From: Bacteroides sp.
GTDB lineage: Bacteria; Bacteroidota; Bacteroidia; Bacteroidales; Muribaculaceae
Direction: 5' to 3'
Length of the DNA stretch: 64,000 bases
Assembly (NCBI GenBank): GCA_014802105.1
Contig: JAAVCX010000025.1
Span: 20,609-84,608, forward strand
The translations under genes and the position numbers were made by a program. This document shows positions 51,346 through 59,011 of this stretch, one piece after another; position 1 is the first letter of the stretch; each line of letters begins with the position of its first letter. The notes under the pieces are model-generated. The model was not told the origin of the DNA. It did not search any database and saw only the letters and a list, made by a program, of their open reading frames with translations.

Positions 51346-52503
51346 ATGTCAGATCCCATGGATACTTGCAAGGAAGTCTCGCAGACGGCTCTTGACCCGG
51401 ATATGCTCGAAGGAGAATCGGGTTTAGACTGTGCTGATGCTGCGACTGACATATATCCTAACGCGGAGGTTCGTATCTCTAAGGTTCAATACAGTCTCCT
51501 TCATGTCAAACGCTTATGTGAAGAGCGCCGACAGCTTGTGCTGGCTCCTGAGTTTCAAAGATATAATGTGTGGACGACTCGTCAGAAATGTGAGCTCGTA
51601 GAGTCGATACTGATGGGTATTCCTATTCCGGTAATATATTTTTTTGAAGCTAAAGACGGAACAAAACAGGTAGTTGACGGTCGTCAGCGTATTTCGGCTA
51701 TCCTTGATTTTCTGAATAATAAGATCAAGTTGTCAGATTTGAAAATTTTAAAAGATTTGAATGATAAGACTTTCAATGATCTTGAACCGAAATTGCAAGG
51801 AATGTTTGAGGATTATCAACTGTTTGTTTATGTCATCCAGCCTCCTACACCTGAAAGAGTCAAATATGATATATTTGATCGTGTGAACCGCGGAGGCACC
51901 CGTCTTAACAGTCAGGAGATGCGCAATGCCCTCTATCAAGGAAATGCTCTCAGACTTATTGGTAATATATGTAAATCAGAGATATTCCGTAATGCTACCG
52001 ACAAGGGTATAAGTTCCAAGCGAATGAGAGACCAATACGTAGTGTTGCGTATATTGGCTTTCTCAGCATTGTTTACCCATAAGCTCAATGAAGCAGATAA
52101 CGGCAGACTCCTGGAATACCGAAGCGACATAGATGACTTCCTTGCGAAGTATATGATATATCTCAACAAAACACTTACTGATGATATTATTGAATCGGAA
52201 ACCTCGAGGATCCTTGAAGTCTTGGATAAGATATATTTGACTTTGGGGCCCGATGCATTCAGATTTGCAAGTAAGTCGGGAAAACGTCGCCCGATCAATA
52301 TGCCGCTTGTCGAGACGATCGTATATCTTTTCCAGTTACCTGTCCACAATTATTTCGGCTACGATTTTAAGGAGAAATTTGAGGCTTGGAAAGATTACCT
52401 TGACAACAGCGGAATGTTTAGAGGAAATATTGACTCATCCAATAATGTTTTGGCCCGATGTACGGCTGCAGACCGCTTTTATGCAGATCTTGTCCGGGGC
52501 TAA
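51346..52503 (+). CDS. DUF262 (ParB-like nuclease fold) protein, first gene of an AT-rich cassette
   Basis: A 385-residue cytosolic protein of the DUF262 family, the fold of the GmrS part of type IV restriction enzymes and of ParB/sulfiredoxin-like proteins that bind or cleave nucleotides. Landmarks are LAPEFQRYNVWTTRQKCELV (67-86), GIPIPVIYF (91-99) and the signature VVDGRQRISAI (109-119, DGxQR type). The DUF1524-type HNH nuclease domain that usually accompanies GmrSD enzymes is absent; a helical C-terminal half follows instead. The gene is much AT-richer than uvrA or fmt on either side. It is 11 bases from the ATPase gene. A role in phage defence is inferred from the domain company. Confidence 0.88.
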   Translation: MSDPMDTCKEVSQTALDPDMLEGESGLDCADAATDIYPNAEVRISKVQYSLLHVKRLCEERRQLVLAPEFQRYNVWTTRQKCELVESILMGIPIPVIYFFEAKDGTKQVVDGRQRISAILDFLNNKIKLSDLKILKDLNDKTFNDLEPKLQGMFEDYQLFVYVIQPPTPERVKYDIFDRVNRGGTRLNSQEMRNALYQGNALRLIGNICKSEIFRNATDKGISSKRMRDQYVVLRILAFSALFTHKLNEADNGRLLEYRSDIDDFLAKYMIYLNKTLTDDIIESETSRILEVLDKIYLTLGPDAFRFASKSGKRRPINMPLVETIVYLFQLPVHNYFGYDFKEKFEAWKDYLDNSGMFRGNIDSSNNVLARCTAADRFYADLVRG

Positions 52504-52514
52504 TTGTCGATACC

Positions 52515-53519
52515 ATGATTGAAAGATTAAAGGTTGAGGGCTTTAAAAGTATAGAAAAACAGGAGTTTACTTTTGCCCCGTTAACAATAGTCACAGGACT
52601 TAACTCAACAGGAAAGTCTTCTTTACTACAGGCTATTGCGTATATAGTAAGATATTCTTCAGATACGACAGGAAAGTTGCTGTCAGATATTGTCTCACCG
52701 TTTGAGGTTGTCAGAAACAAGTATCAGAATTCCGAACAGGTCAGAATTAGGCTTACAAAAGATGAAGAGGATTTATCTCTGAAAATCAGCCGTGAATTTA
52801 GTTCTTATTTTGGAAGGGAGAAGTGGCTGGATTATGAACGTAATATCTATTATCTCACAGCCAACCGTATAGGCCCTGAGAATCTGGTGACTATATTTGA
52901 AGATAAGGTGTGTGGCCTTAATGGAGAGGCTTTGTTTGGAACCTATGATAATGAAAAATCAGAGGCCCTGCGCGAAGCTCTCATTATGGATGATGTCTCA
53001 TTTACGCTTGAAAGTCAGGTAAATTATTGGTTGAGATATATTCTCGATCTTCCTGTCGAAATATCGAGTGAACGCGTAAATACTCAGACTGCACAGATTT
53101 TTTATAAGAGTGACGGTATTCCAAATATTCAGCCTCGACAACTTGGGGCTGGTGTCAGCTATCTGGCAAAGATTTTGATTCTCTGTCTGCGTGCAAAGGA
53201 AGGAGACGTCGTGATGATAGAAAACCCGGAAATTCATCTGCATCCTGCAGCACAGTCGCGACTCGCCGAGTTTCTGGCATTTATGATCAAGAGCAGAGTG
53301 CAGCTTATTGTCGAGACTCATTGCGAGAATGTACTTAATAGATTACGTTATGAGGTGTTCTCTGAAAATATCCGTCCTGAGGATATAGTTATCTTCTATA
53401 AGCAGAAGATAACCACACCATTCTTACGGATCGGGGTCAAAAGTAACGGCCAGTATGATCGGGAATTTCCGGAGGGATTCTTTGATGCTACTCTTGATGC
53501 TCTGATTCTAATAGACTGA
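52515..53519 (+). CDS. SMC/ABC-like AAA ATPase (DUF3696 type)
   Basis: A 334-residue ATPase of the OLD/RecF-like group. The ATG at 52515 gives MIERLKVEGFKSIEKQEFTF, the usual start of such proteins. Walker A is GLNSTGKSS (28-36), the ABC signature-like segment is QLGAGVSYL (209-217), Walker B is VVMIENPEIHLHP (232-244, catalytic Glu at 236 or 239), and the switch histidine is in VETHCENV (H269). The C-terminal tail fits DUF3696. There is no TOPRIM nuclease domain, so any cutting would come from a partner. It sits 11 bases after the DUF262 gene and four bases before the PLD-like gene. Confidence 0.88.
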   Translation: MIERLKVEGFKSIEKQEFTFAPLTIVTGLNSTGKSSLLQAIAYIVRYSSDTTGKLLSDIVSPFEVVRNKYQNSEQVRIRLTKDEEDLSLKISREFSSYFGREKWLDYERNIYYLTANRIGPENLVTIFEDKVCGLNGEALFGTYDNEKSEALREALIMDDVSFTLESQVNYWLRYILDLPVEISSERVNTQTAQIFYKSDGIPNIQPRQLGAGVSYLAKILILCLRAKEGDVVMIENPEIHLHPAAQSRLAEFLAFMIKSRVQLIVETHCENVLNRLRYEVFSENIRPEDIVIFYKQKITTPFLRIGVKSNGQYDREFPEGFFDATLDALILID

Positions 53520-53523
53520 AGCG

Positions 53524-54255
53524 ATGGCTAAAAGCGTGAAAAATAATTTGGTTCTGTCAGATAATCTTCTGAAGGAATGGATAAAGTATAAGCGTGGAGA
53601 AGATTTCAGTCAAAATACCATAAACAAAATCCTGCACTATAGTGGCGGTAATATACAGGTCAATACATCACAATATCAACGAATAGGTATTGAGATATCG
53701 AGGGAACTTAATCAAAAACTCAGAAGTGCAGGCTATACGACTCAGACGTTGGAGGATCTGGCCGGAAAGACGGTGTATAGAATAATTCTCGATAGCGAGA
53801 GAACTGATTTTCCGTATGTCTGTATTAAAGATGATAATATAAATCCAATGCTGGGTGGCTGTTTCTTCAGAAATTGCTCCCGAGAAAAGGCTTTGAGTCA
53901 TCTGAGAGAGTTGTGCAGAAATGCTTCGGAAATAATTCTTTATGATAAGTATCTCGGACAGACCGATAATTGGCGATCTAACAGGGATCTGATTCTTTCG
54001 TTACTTCCTGATAAAAAGTTGACAATACATTATCGTCGAGATCATTTGTCAGATGATTTAGTGGAGGAGCTCAAAACTGTAAGGGCACGCTGGTCTTTCG
54101 AGGCTGTTGAACTACCTACCCATCATGACAGATATCTGATTGTAGATGGTAATATGGAAATTATTCTTACTTCGGGATTCTATCACTTGAGATCAACAGC
54201 CAAAGAGTTGACTTATATGCTCAGATTATGTGAGAAAAGCCGATTTGGAGCTTAA
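53524..54255 (+). CDS. Small protein with one HxRx4D phospholipase-D-like motif, third gene of the cassette
   Basis: A 243-residue cytosolic protein with no family I can name firmly. Its C-terminal half resembles a PLD-type fold: SEIILYDKYLG (135-145) is like the strand that opens such domains, and THHDRYLIVDG (199-209) gives H201-x-R203-x4-D208, an HKD-like motif with Arg for Lys, followed by IILTSGFYHLRS in place of the usual GSxN region. PLD-family nucleases act as dimers with one motif per chain, so a nuclease or nucleotide-binding effector is plausible. The N-terminal 80 residues look helical. It starts four bases after the ATPase and is followed by a strong terminator. Confidence 0.72.
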   Translation: MAKSVKNNLVLSDNLLKEWIKYKRGEDFSQNTINKILHYSGGNIQVNTSQYQRIGIEISRELNQKLRSAGYTTQTLEDLAGKTVYRIILDSERTDFPYVCIKDDNINPMLGGCFFRNCSREKALSHLRELCRNASEIILYDKYLGQTDNWRSNRDLILSLLPDKKLTIHYRRDHLSDDLVEELKTVRARWSFEAVELPTHHDRYLIVDGNMEIILTSGFYHLRSTAKELTYMLRLCEKSRFGA

Positions 54256-54263
54256 AAGATATG

Positions 54264-54305
54264 AAATAAGCCATTGGATCTTAGATAATGTCCAATGGCT
54301 TATTT
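54264..54305. terminator. Bidirectional terminator closing the cassette and fmt
   Basis: A perfect 15-base stem (54264-54278 with 54291-54305) encloses a 12-base loop between the PLD-like gene and the converging fmt gene. Each arm ends in an A/T tract. Confidence 0.8.
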
Positions 54306-54331
54306 GGTGTGGTATGACGGAGGAGGATGGG

Positions 54332-55285
54332 TCAGCTATGGGTGAAGCGGGGCGAGATGAGGCGGGCACCGCGGAGGTAGTCGGGGGTGGAGACGCGTCG
54401 TTTACCGGGAACCTGAAGCGAGAGGATAAGCAGAGGGGTGGTGGCTGTGCCGACAAGGAGGGTGTCACCCTCGACCGAGACCTCTCCGGGGGAGAGTGGC
54501 TGACGGTCGGCGGCGATGGCTACTTCAAAGATCTTGACGGCTCCGACGGGAGTGGAGTCGCTGACGAGTGTCGACCAAGCGGCCGGATAGGGGGAGAGTC
54601 CGCGTACATGGTTGCGGATTGTCTCGGCCGGGGTGTTCCAGTCGATTTCGCAGTCTTCCTTGAAGATCTTTGGCGCAGGTGTAGGCTCGGTATCTCCGAT
54701 GAGCTGATCCTGGGGGATGGGTTTGAGTGAGCCTTTTTCGATGGCGTCGATAGTCTCGACCGTGAGTCGGGCTCCGAGATGCATGAGCTTGTCGTGGACG
54801 TCGCCCACATTGTCGTCGGGAAGTATCTCGATGCTCTCCTGCTGTATGATGTCGCCGGTGTCGATCTCGTGTTTGAGGAAAAAGGTGGTCACTCCGGTGA
54901 CGGTGTCACCGTTCATCACGGCCCTGTTGATCGGGGCGGCTCCGCGATAGCGGGGGAGCAGCGAAGCATGGAGGTTGAAGGTGCCCAGCGGTGGCATAGA
55001 CCATACTACTTCGGGCAGCATGCGGAAAGCGATGACAACAAAGAGATCGGCCCTGAGGGCGTGCAGTTGGTCGATAAACTCGGGATCTTTGAGTCTGACA
55101 GGCTGTAGCACTTTGATGCCGTGGGCGAGCGCACACTCTTTGACGGGTGACTGATAAAGGCGGTGTCCGCGTCCGGCCGGCTTATCGGGCATGGTGACTA
55201 CGGCCGCTACGTCGTGGCCTGCCGCGATGATAGCTTCGAGGCTCTCGACGGCAAATTCGGGTGTTCCGAGGAAGATAAGTCTCAT
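54332..55285 (-). CDS. fmt: Methionyl-tRNA formyltransferase
   Basis: Formylates initiator Met-tRNA using 10-formyltetrahydrofolate. The 317-residue protein has the start MRLIFLGTPEFAVESLEAI, the catalytic region FNLHASLLPRYRGAAPINRA (Asn, His of the site) and HEIDTGDII with the catalytic Asp, followed by the C-terminal OB-like domain. Length and motifs are normal. It follows porU on the other side by a 22-base gap upstream of its start, in the same direction. Confidence 0.96.
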   Translation of the reverse strand: MRLIFLGTPEFAVESLEAIIAAGHDVAAVVTMPDKPAGRGHRLYQSPVKECALAHGIKVLQPVRLKDPEFIDQLHALRADLFVVIAFRMLPEVVWSMPPLGTFNLHASLLPRYRGAAPINRAVMNGDTVTGVTTFFLKHEIDTGDIIQQESIEILPDDNVGDVHDKLMHLGARLTVETIDAIEKGSLKPIPQDQLIGDTEPTPAPKIFKEDCEIDWNTPAETIRNHVRGLSPYPAAWSTLVSDSTPVGAVKIFEVAIAADRQPLSPGEVSVEGDTLLVGTATTPLLILSLQVPGKRRVSTPDYLRGARLISPRFTHS

Positions 55286-55307
55286 TTGGAAGTGTAATAG
55301 TGAAACG

Positions 55308-58300
55308 TCAGTGAACCACTGTGACCGAGATTTCGGGAGAGGCCGTGTAGAAAGGTGGAGAGGAGAGGGTGGCCGAGATGCGGTAGGTGCCGTCGGCCAC
55401 GGGATTGCCTTCTCGGTCGCGGAGGTTCCAGGTATAGGGATAGGATGGGTGATCGACCATCAGGACAGGGTTGCCTGAAAGATCGCGTATGTACAATCGT
55501 GAGGTTTCAAACTTTGAGCTGTCGGTCAGGTCAAAGGGGTGGGAGAGTTCAAAGGTGACATTGCTCCTGGCTATATGGGTGGATGCACTCAGGGTCGACG
55601 GTGTTGTAGTGACAACGGTAAAGGAAACCTCGTGGTCCACACGGTTGCCGGCGCGGTCAAAGGCCGAGATGCTGACAGTGTGCCGTCCGCCTGACAGATC
55701 GGGCAGACGATAGTCGAGCGAGGCAGTCCCGTCGGGGCGGGGAGAGAAAAGTCGTGCCACCTGGGGGAGTGATTTCCCGTCGAGTCTCACCGTGGGAGAC
55801 GACCCGGGCACGGCGTAGCCGAGATAGGGGCCGCTCCCGTTGTCGTGAAGTTCTATATGGAGCAATGGCGATGTGCTAACCTCAGTCCCCGAGATAAAGT
55901 CGGGATTTTCGAGCCATATCTCAGCCTCGGGAGCCGACGTGTCGGCGGCATGATTGTCGGCGGGGCTGAGAACAGGATCTATACATATCGTCTGAGAAGA
56001 GCCTGTGGCGGTAATGCCCGACGTTGAGTAGGCACTCATGAAGAGCCGGTTGCTCTCGGCTTTGTGCATCACGGCCGGGAGGGTCATCGTGAGTTTCCAA
56101 TGTCCGTCAGTGACAGCCGCGGAGTATCGGTCGGCTACAGTCTCGTCGATAGTGTAGAGGTCATTGCGGTGATCAGAACTGTTCTCATGGTTGAGTGACA
56201 CCCTGGTAGAGGCACCGTCATAGATAATTATATCGATTGAGCCGTTGAACTCTGTGTCTATCTCGCCAGTAGGAGTGACAATGGCCCCTTCGAGCGTCAC
56301 TTTGTCGCCGGGAGCGTAGAGGCCCACAGCTGCATTACTATCTATTGTCGAGCCGTCGAGTGAAGTGACCACGGCCGATCGGGTGGGGGAGTAGGTGGGG
56401 AGAGCCGGGTCACCGGTGAAATTGTAGCAGAGATTATTGGTGCGCTGATAATGAGTGTCCATCTCCATGAAGCTGTTGGAGGCAAGTCGGTAGACATCGC
56501 CGAGAGTGGCCGCTTTGCCGGAAAAGAGCATCTCGGCAAGGGCTCTGACAAACACCACATTGTAGGAGAGCAGTACCGACGAGCCGGGAGCTATCACGCA
56601 GATCGGGCCCGGATTGGTGGAGATCATTTTGTCGCCGATAGACTGACGGTCAAGATTAATATCGTTGACAAGGCAACAGCCCAGGATGCAGACAGGAAGG
56701 GAGCCGTAGGTCGACAGGAGATGATCAGAAGTGGAGAAGGTGTTGAGAATAATGGCGTTGTATTCACCGTGGCCCAGATAGAACATAGCGCGCGGGCCCA
56801 TCGACAGTGTGGACATGAAGTGGTCGCGACACAGGGGAGCGACATATTCAGATGACAGCGGAAAGAAATCCATATAGGAGCGCGAGAGCGTCGCTCCGGG
56901 CATGAGTGTCGAGATCGTGTAGACTCCGATATTCTCGGCGGCAAGTATATGCTGAGTATTGTTGCCGTAACAGGCCGAGAGCAGAGCATGGCCCAGTGTT
57001 CCGGCCCTGCGCGGATCGCTCAGGTAGTCGATACATTTGTCTACGTATGTATCGGCATCCTCGGCGTTGTTGACCGCTATACGTCCGACGCTGACGTCGG
57101 CACCCAGCGCAGTGCGCGCGAGCGACGGTAATATAGTTCCCTCGCTCGTAATGCCGAAATAAAAGTCGGGCGAGCTACACTTGTTCTCGTTGCCGTTCTC
57201 CGAGTAGTCTTCGGTGCAATAGGTCACCAGTGCTTCAAAGTCTGACCGGTCGAGGTCGCGGCGTGTGTCAGACGATCCCTGCCCCATAAGCAGAAGATAA
57301 CGCAGCTTGTCGGGACGGTTGTGGAGCATCTTTACCATTGCCCGCAGGCCGTTGGGGTGCATGGCTCCCGATGAAAATTCTTCGAAGATTGTCTGTTGAT
57401 CCACCACAGCGACTTTCAACCCCTGGAGTGTTTCGTGGGCTTCGGCGAGGCGCAGGGCTGCCCGGTGAGTATAGCCGGTGGTGACAATGAGCATGTCGGC
57501 ATCGGCCATGGAGTGGAGCGATTGATTAGCTACCTCACCTGTCACACGGGGCACGGGCAAGTCGGCTGAAGCCGGGTCAAAAGCTATGAGCGCGCATCGG
57601 CCCGAGAGGCCGGGAATGACAATATGTGTTGTCTGATCCTTATCACAGGGTGTGGCTAAGAGTCTGCGCGGAGATCGTGGTGAAGTTACATCCCAGACCT
57701 CAGCCCCTGTCGGCAGGTCGCTTATTGCTACCGAGTCGTTGGTGTTGAGCGACGGAAAGTGCATCATGCCGGTAGGCGAGGCTCCTTTGTTAAGCCGGTG
57801 GTAGACAAGTGAGGCCGAGCGCAGGGCCAGATAGGAGGTCACTCCGGCGTTCTCGCGCGAATAAGTCACCGATAGAGCAGTGGTCGGCCCTCCGTGAGAC
57901 AGAACTGAACGAGATTCAAGCACTGAATATATGGCATTGGCCACAGTGTTGTTGCGCTTGAGGGCTACTGAAGTGACATCGGCTGTCACTCCCTGAGAGA
58001 ACGAGAGGTTACACGAGCCGCCGTTGGACGGGACATACCACGCAATTGCCGAGTGAAGCCACTCTTGCTCTCCGGCATTGTCGGTAAGGTCAAACGTGAC
58101 GGTATAGTCGCTCTCGGCAAAATTGCGCGTAAATGAATAGAGTCCGTGAAAGAACGGTCGGTCTTCGATAAAGTCGCGGTGATCGACACTAAGGTGAGTG
58201 TCGAGCCGATGTCCTGAACGGCCCGACGTGACATCAGGCTCGTGGAGGCTGAGCTCGGGCGAACTGATACCCTCGCGTATACCTATATAATAATAGGAAC

Positions 58301-58673
58301 CTCGTGAGTAGTGATTGCGATGAACCGTAAGTGAAGCCTCCGAGGGGATCAGTCTCATATCCCCTTCGGCCATGAAATACACTCCGTCGGGGGTACGTCT
58401 TACAGGTAATATCGGGAGATCGTCGGGAGCGGTGTCAAGACTGTGGGCCCGCTCTACGCTGCCATAACCGGCCACAGTCAGTCTGTCGATATTGTTAAAA
58501 CCGAGCGACTCGAGCATCTCCTCAGGCAGAAAGTGGACTCCGGTGGTGTCAACGGCGATTTTCACCCAGCGTCCTTCGGCGAGAAGCGACCTCTCGGCAC
58601 TCCGGGCGGAGAATGAGCCGACGAGCATGAGCATCAGCAGGAGTGTCAGTAGTCTTATCAGGGAATTATGCAC
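55308..58673 (-). CDS. porU: Type IX secretion sortase PorU (C25 gingipain-like), GTG start
   Basis: An 1121-residue cell-surface cysteine protease that removes the C-terminal signal of type IX secretion cargo and links the cargo to lipopolysaccharide. A signal peptide covers residues 1-26 and needs the GTG at 58673 to include its start. The C25 peptidase region runs from about 390 to 740, with catalytic His in FYLGHGEYN (H635) and Cys in ILGCCLVND (C666 or C667). Ig-like domains follow, and the end has the FlgD-like strand pattern YTWNLRDREGNPVADGTYRI typical of PorU. No cargo-type C-terminal domain is present. Other por genes are not in this window. Confidence 0.9.
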   Translation of the reverse strand: MHNSLIRLLTLLLMLMLVGSFSARSAERSLLAEGRWVKIAVDTTGVHFLPEEMLESLGFNNIDRLTVAGYGSVERAHSLDTAPDDLPILPVRRTPDGVYFMAEGDMRLIPSEASLTVHRNHYSRGSYYYIGIREGISSPELSLHEPDVTSGRSGHRLDTHLSVDHRDFIEDRPFFHGLYSFTRNFAESDYTVTFDLTDNAGEQEWLHSAIAWYVPSNGGSCNLSFSQGVTADVTSVALKRNNTVANAIYSVLESRSVLSHGGPTTALSVTYSRENAGVTSYLALRSASLVYHRLNKGASPTGMMHFPSLNTNDSVAISDLPTGAEVWDVTSPRSPRRLLATPCDKDQTTHIVIPGLSGRCALIAFDPASADLPVPRVTGEVANQSLHSMADADMLIVTTGYTHRAALRLAEAHETLQGLKVAVVDQQTIFEEFSSGAMHPNGLRAMVKMLHNRPDKLRYLLLMGQGSSDTRRDLDRSDFEALVTYCTEDYSENGNENKCSSPDFYFGITSEGTILPSLARTALGADVSVGRIAVNNAEDADTYVDKCIDYLSDPRRAGTLGHALLSACYGNNTQHILAAENIGVYTISTLMPGATLSRSYMDFFPLSSEYVAPLCRDHFMSTLSMGPRAMFYLGHGEYNAIILNTFSTSDHLLSTYGSLPVCILGCCLVNDINLDRQSIGDKMISTNPGPICVIAPGSSVLLSYNVVFVRALAEMLFSGKAATLGDVYRLASNSFMEMDTHYQRTNNLCYNFTGDPALPTYSPTRSAVVTSLDGSTIDSNAAVGLYAPGDKVTLEGAIVTPTGEIDTEFNGSIDIIIYDGASTRVSLNHENSSDHRNDLYTIDETVADRYSAAVTDGHWKLTMTLPAVMHKAESNRLFMSAYSTSGITATGSSQTICIDPVLSPADNHAADTSAPEAEIWLENPDFISGTEVSTSPLLHIELHDNGSGPYLGYAVPGSSPTVRLDGKSLPQVARLFSPRPDGTASLDYRLPDLSGGRHTVSISAFDRAGNRVDHEVSFTVVTTTPSTLSASTHIARSNVTFELSHPFDLTDSSKFETSRLYIRDLSGNPVLMVDHPSYPYTWNLRDREGNPVADGTYRISATLSSPPFYTASPEISVTVVH

Positions 58674-58788
58674 TTGTACGGTATTAGGCGGAAGATGAGA
58701 GGATAGGGTTCAGCTCCACTCTGTATGTCAAAAATTCCGTAAGAGATCGATGTTAAATCGCTTACGGAATTGATGAAGAGGAAACCGG

Positions 58789-58872
58789 TGCTCGAAGCGG
58801 GACTCGAACCCGCACGGTCGCAATGACCAAAGGATTTTAAGTCCTTCGTGGCTACCATTACACCATTCGAGC
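58789..58872 (-). tRNA. tRNA-Leu(TAA)
   Basis: An 84-base tRNA with acceptor stem GCTCGAA/TTCGAGC, anticodon stem AAGGA/TCCTT with loop CTTAAAA (anticodon TAA), a long variable arm GGTCATTGCGACC as expected for leucine, and the T arm GCGGG-TTCGAGT-CCCGC. CCA is not encoded. MiaA, encoded elsewhere in this window, is expected to modify A37 of this tRNA. Confidence 0.95.
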
Positions 58873-58883
58873 TAAATGTGAGG

Positions 58884-58915
58884 CAAAGGTAATTGTTTTT
58901 TTTGATTTATTCAAC
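58884..58915 (-). promoter_or_regulatory. Promoter of tRNA-Leu
   Basis: The minus strand shows GTTG, 20 bases, then TACCTTTG: a full -7 box and three of four at -33, just ahead of the tRNA. Confidence 0.65.
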
Positions 58916-59011
58916 TTTAAAAAAGCTTTTTCAGGCTTTAGATAGACATTAGCTATTATTTTGCTAACTTTGCACCCTCAATGTTTCCTGTTAATTCTTT
59001 AGCCGACTACT

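Noticed and set aside
51346..54255. Gabija, Septu or GmrSD defence systems
   Set aside because: No TOPRIM domain (Gabija), no HNH partner (Septu) and no DUF1524 nuclease domain (GmrSD) can be seen.
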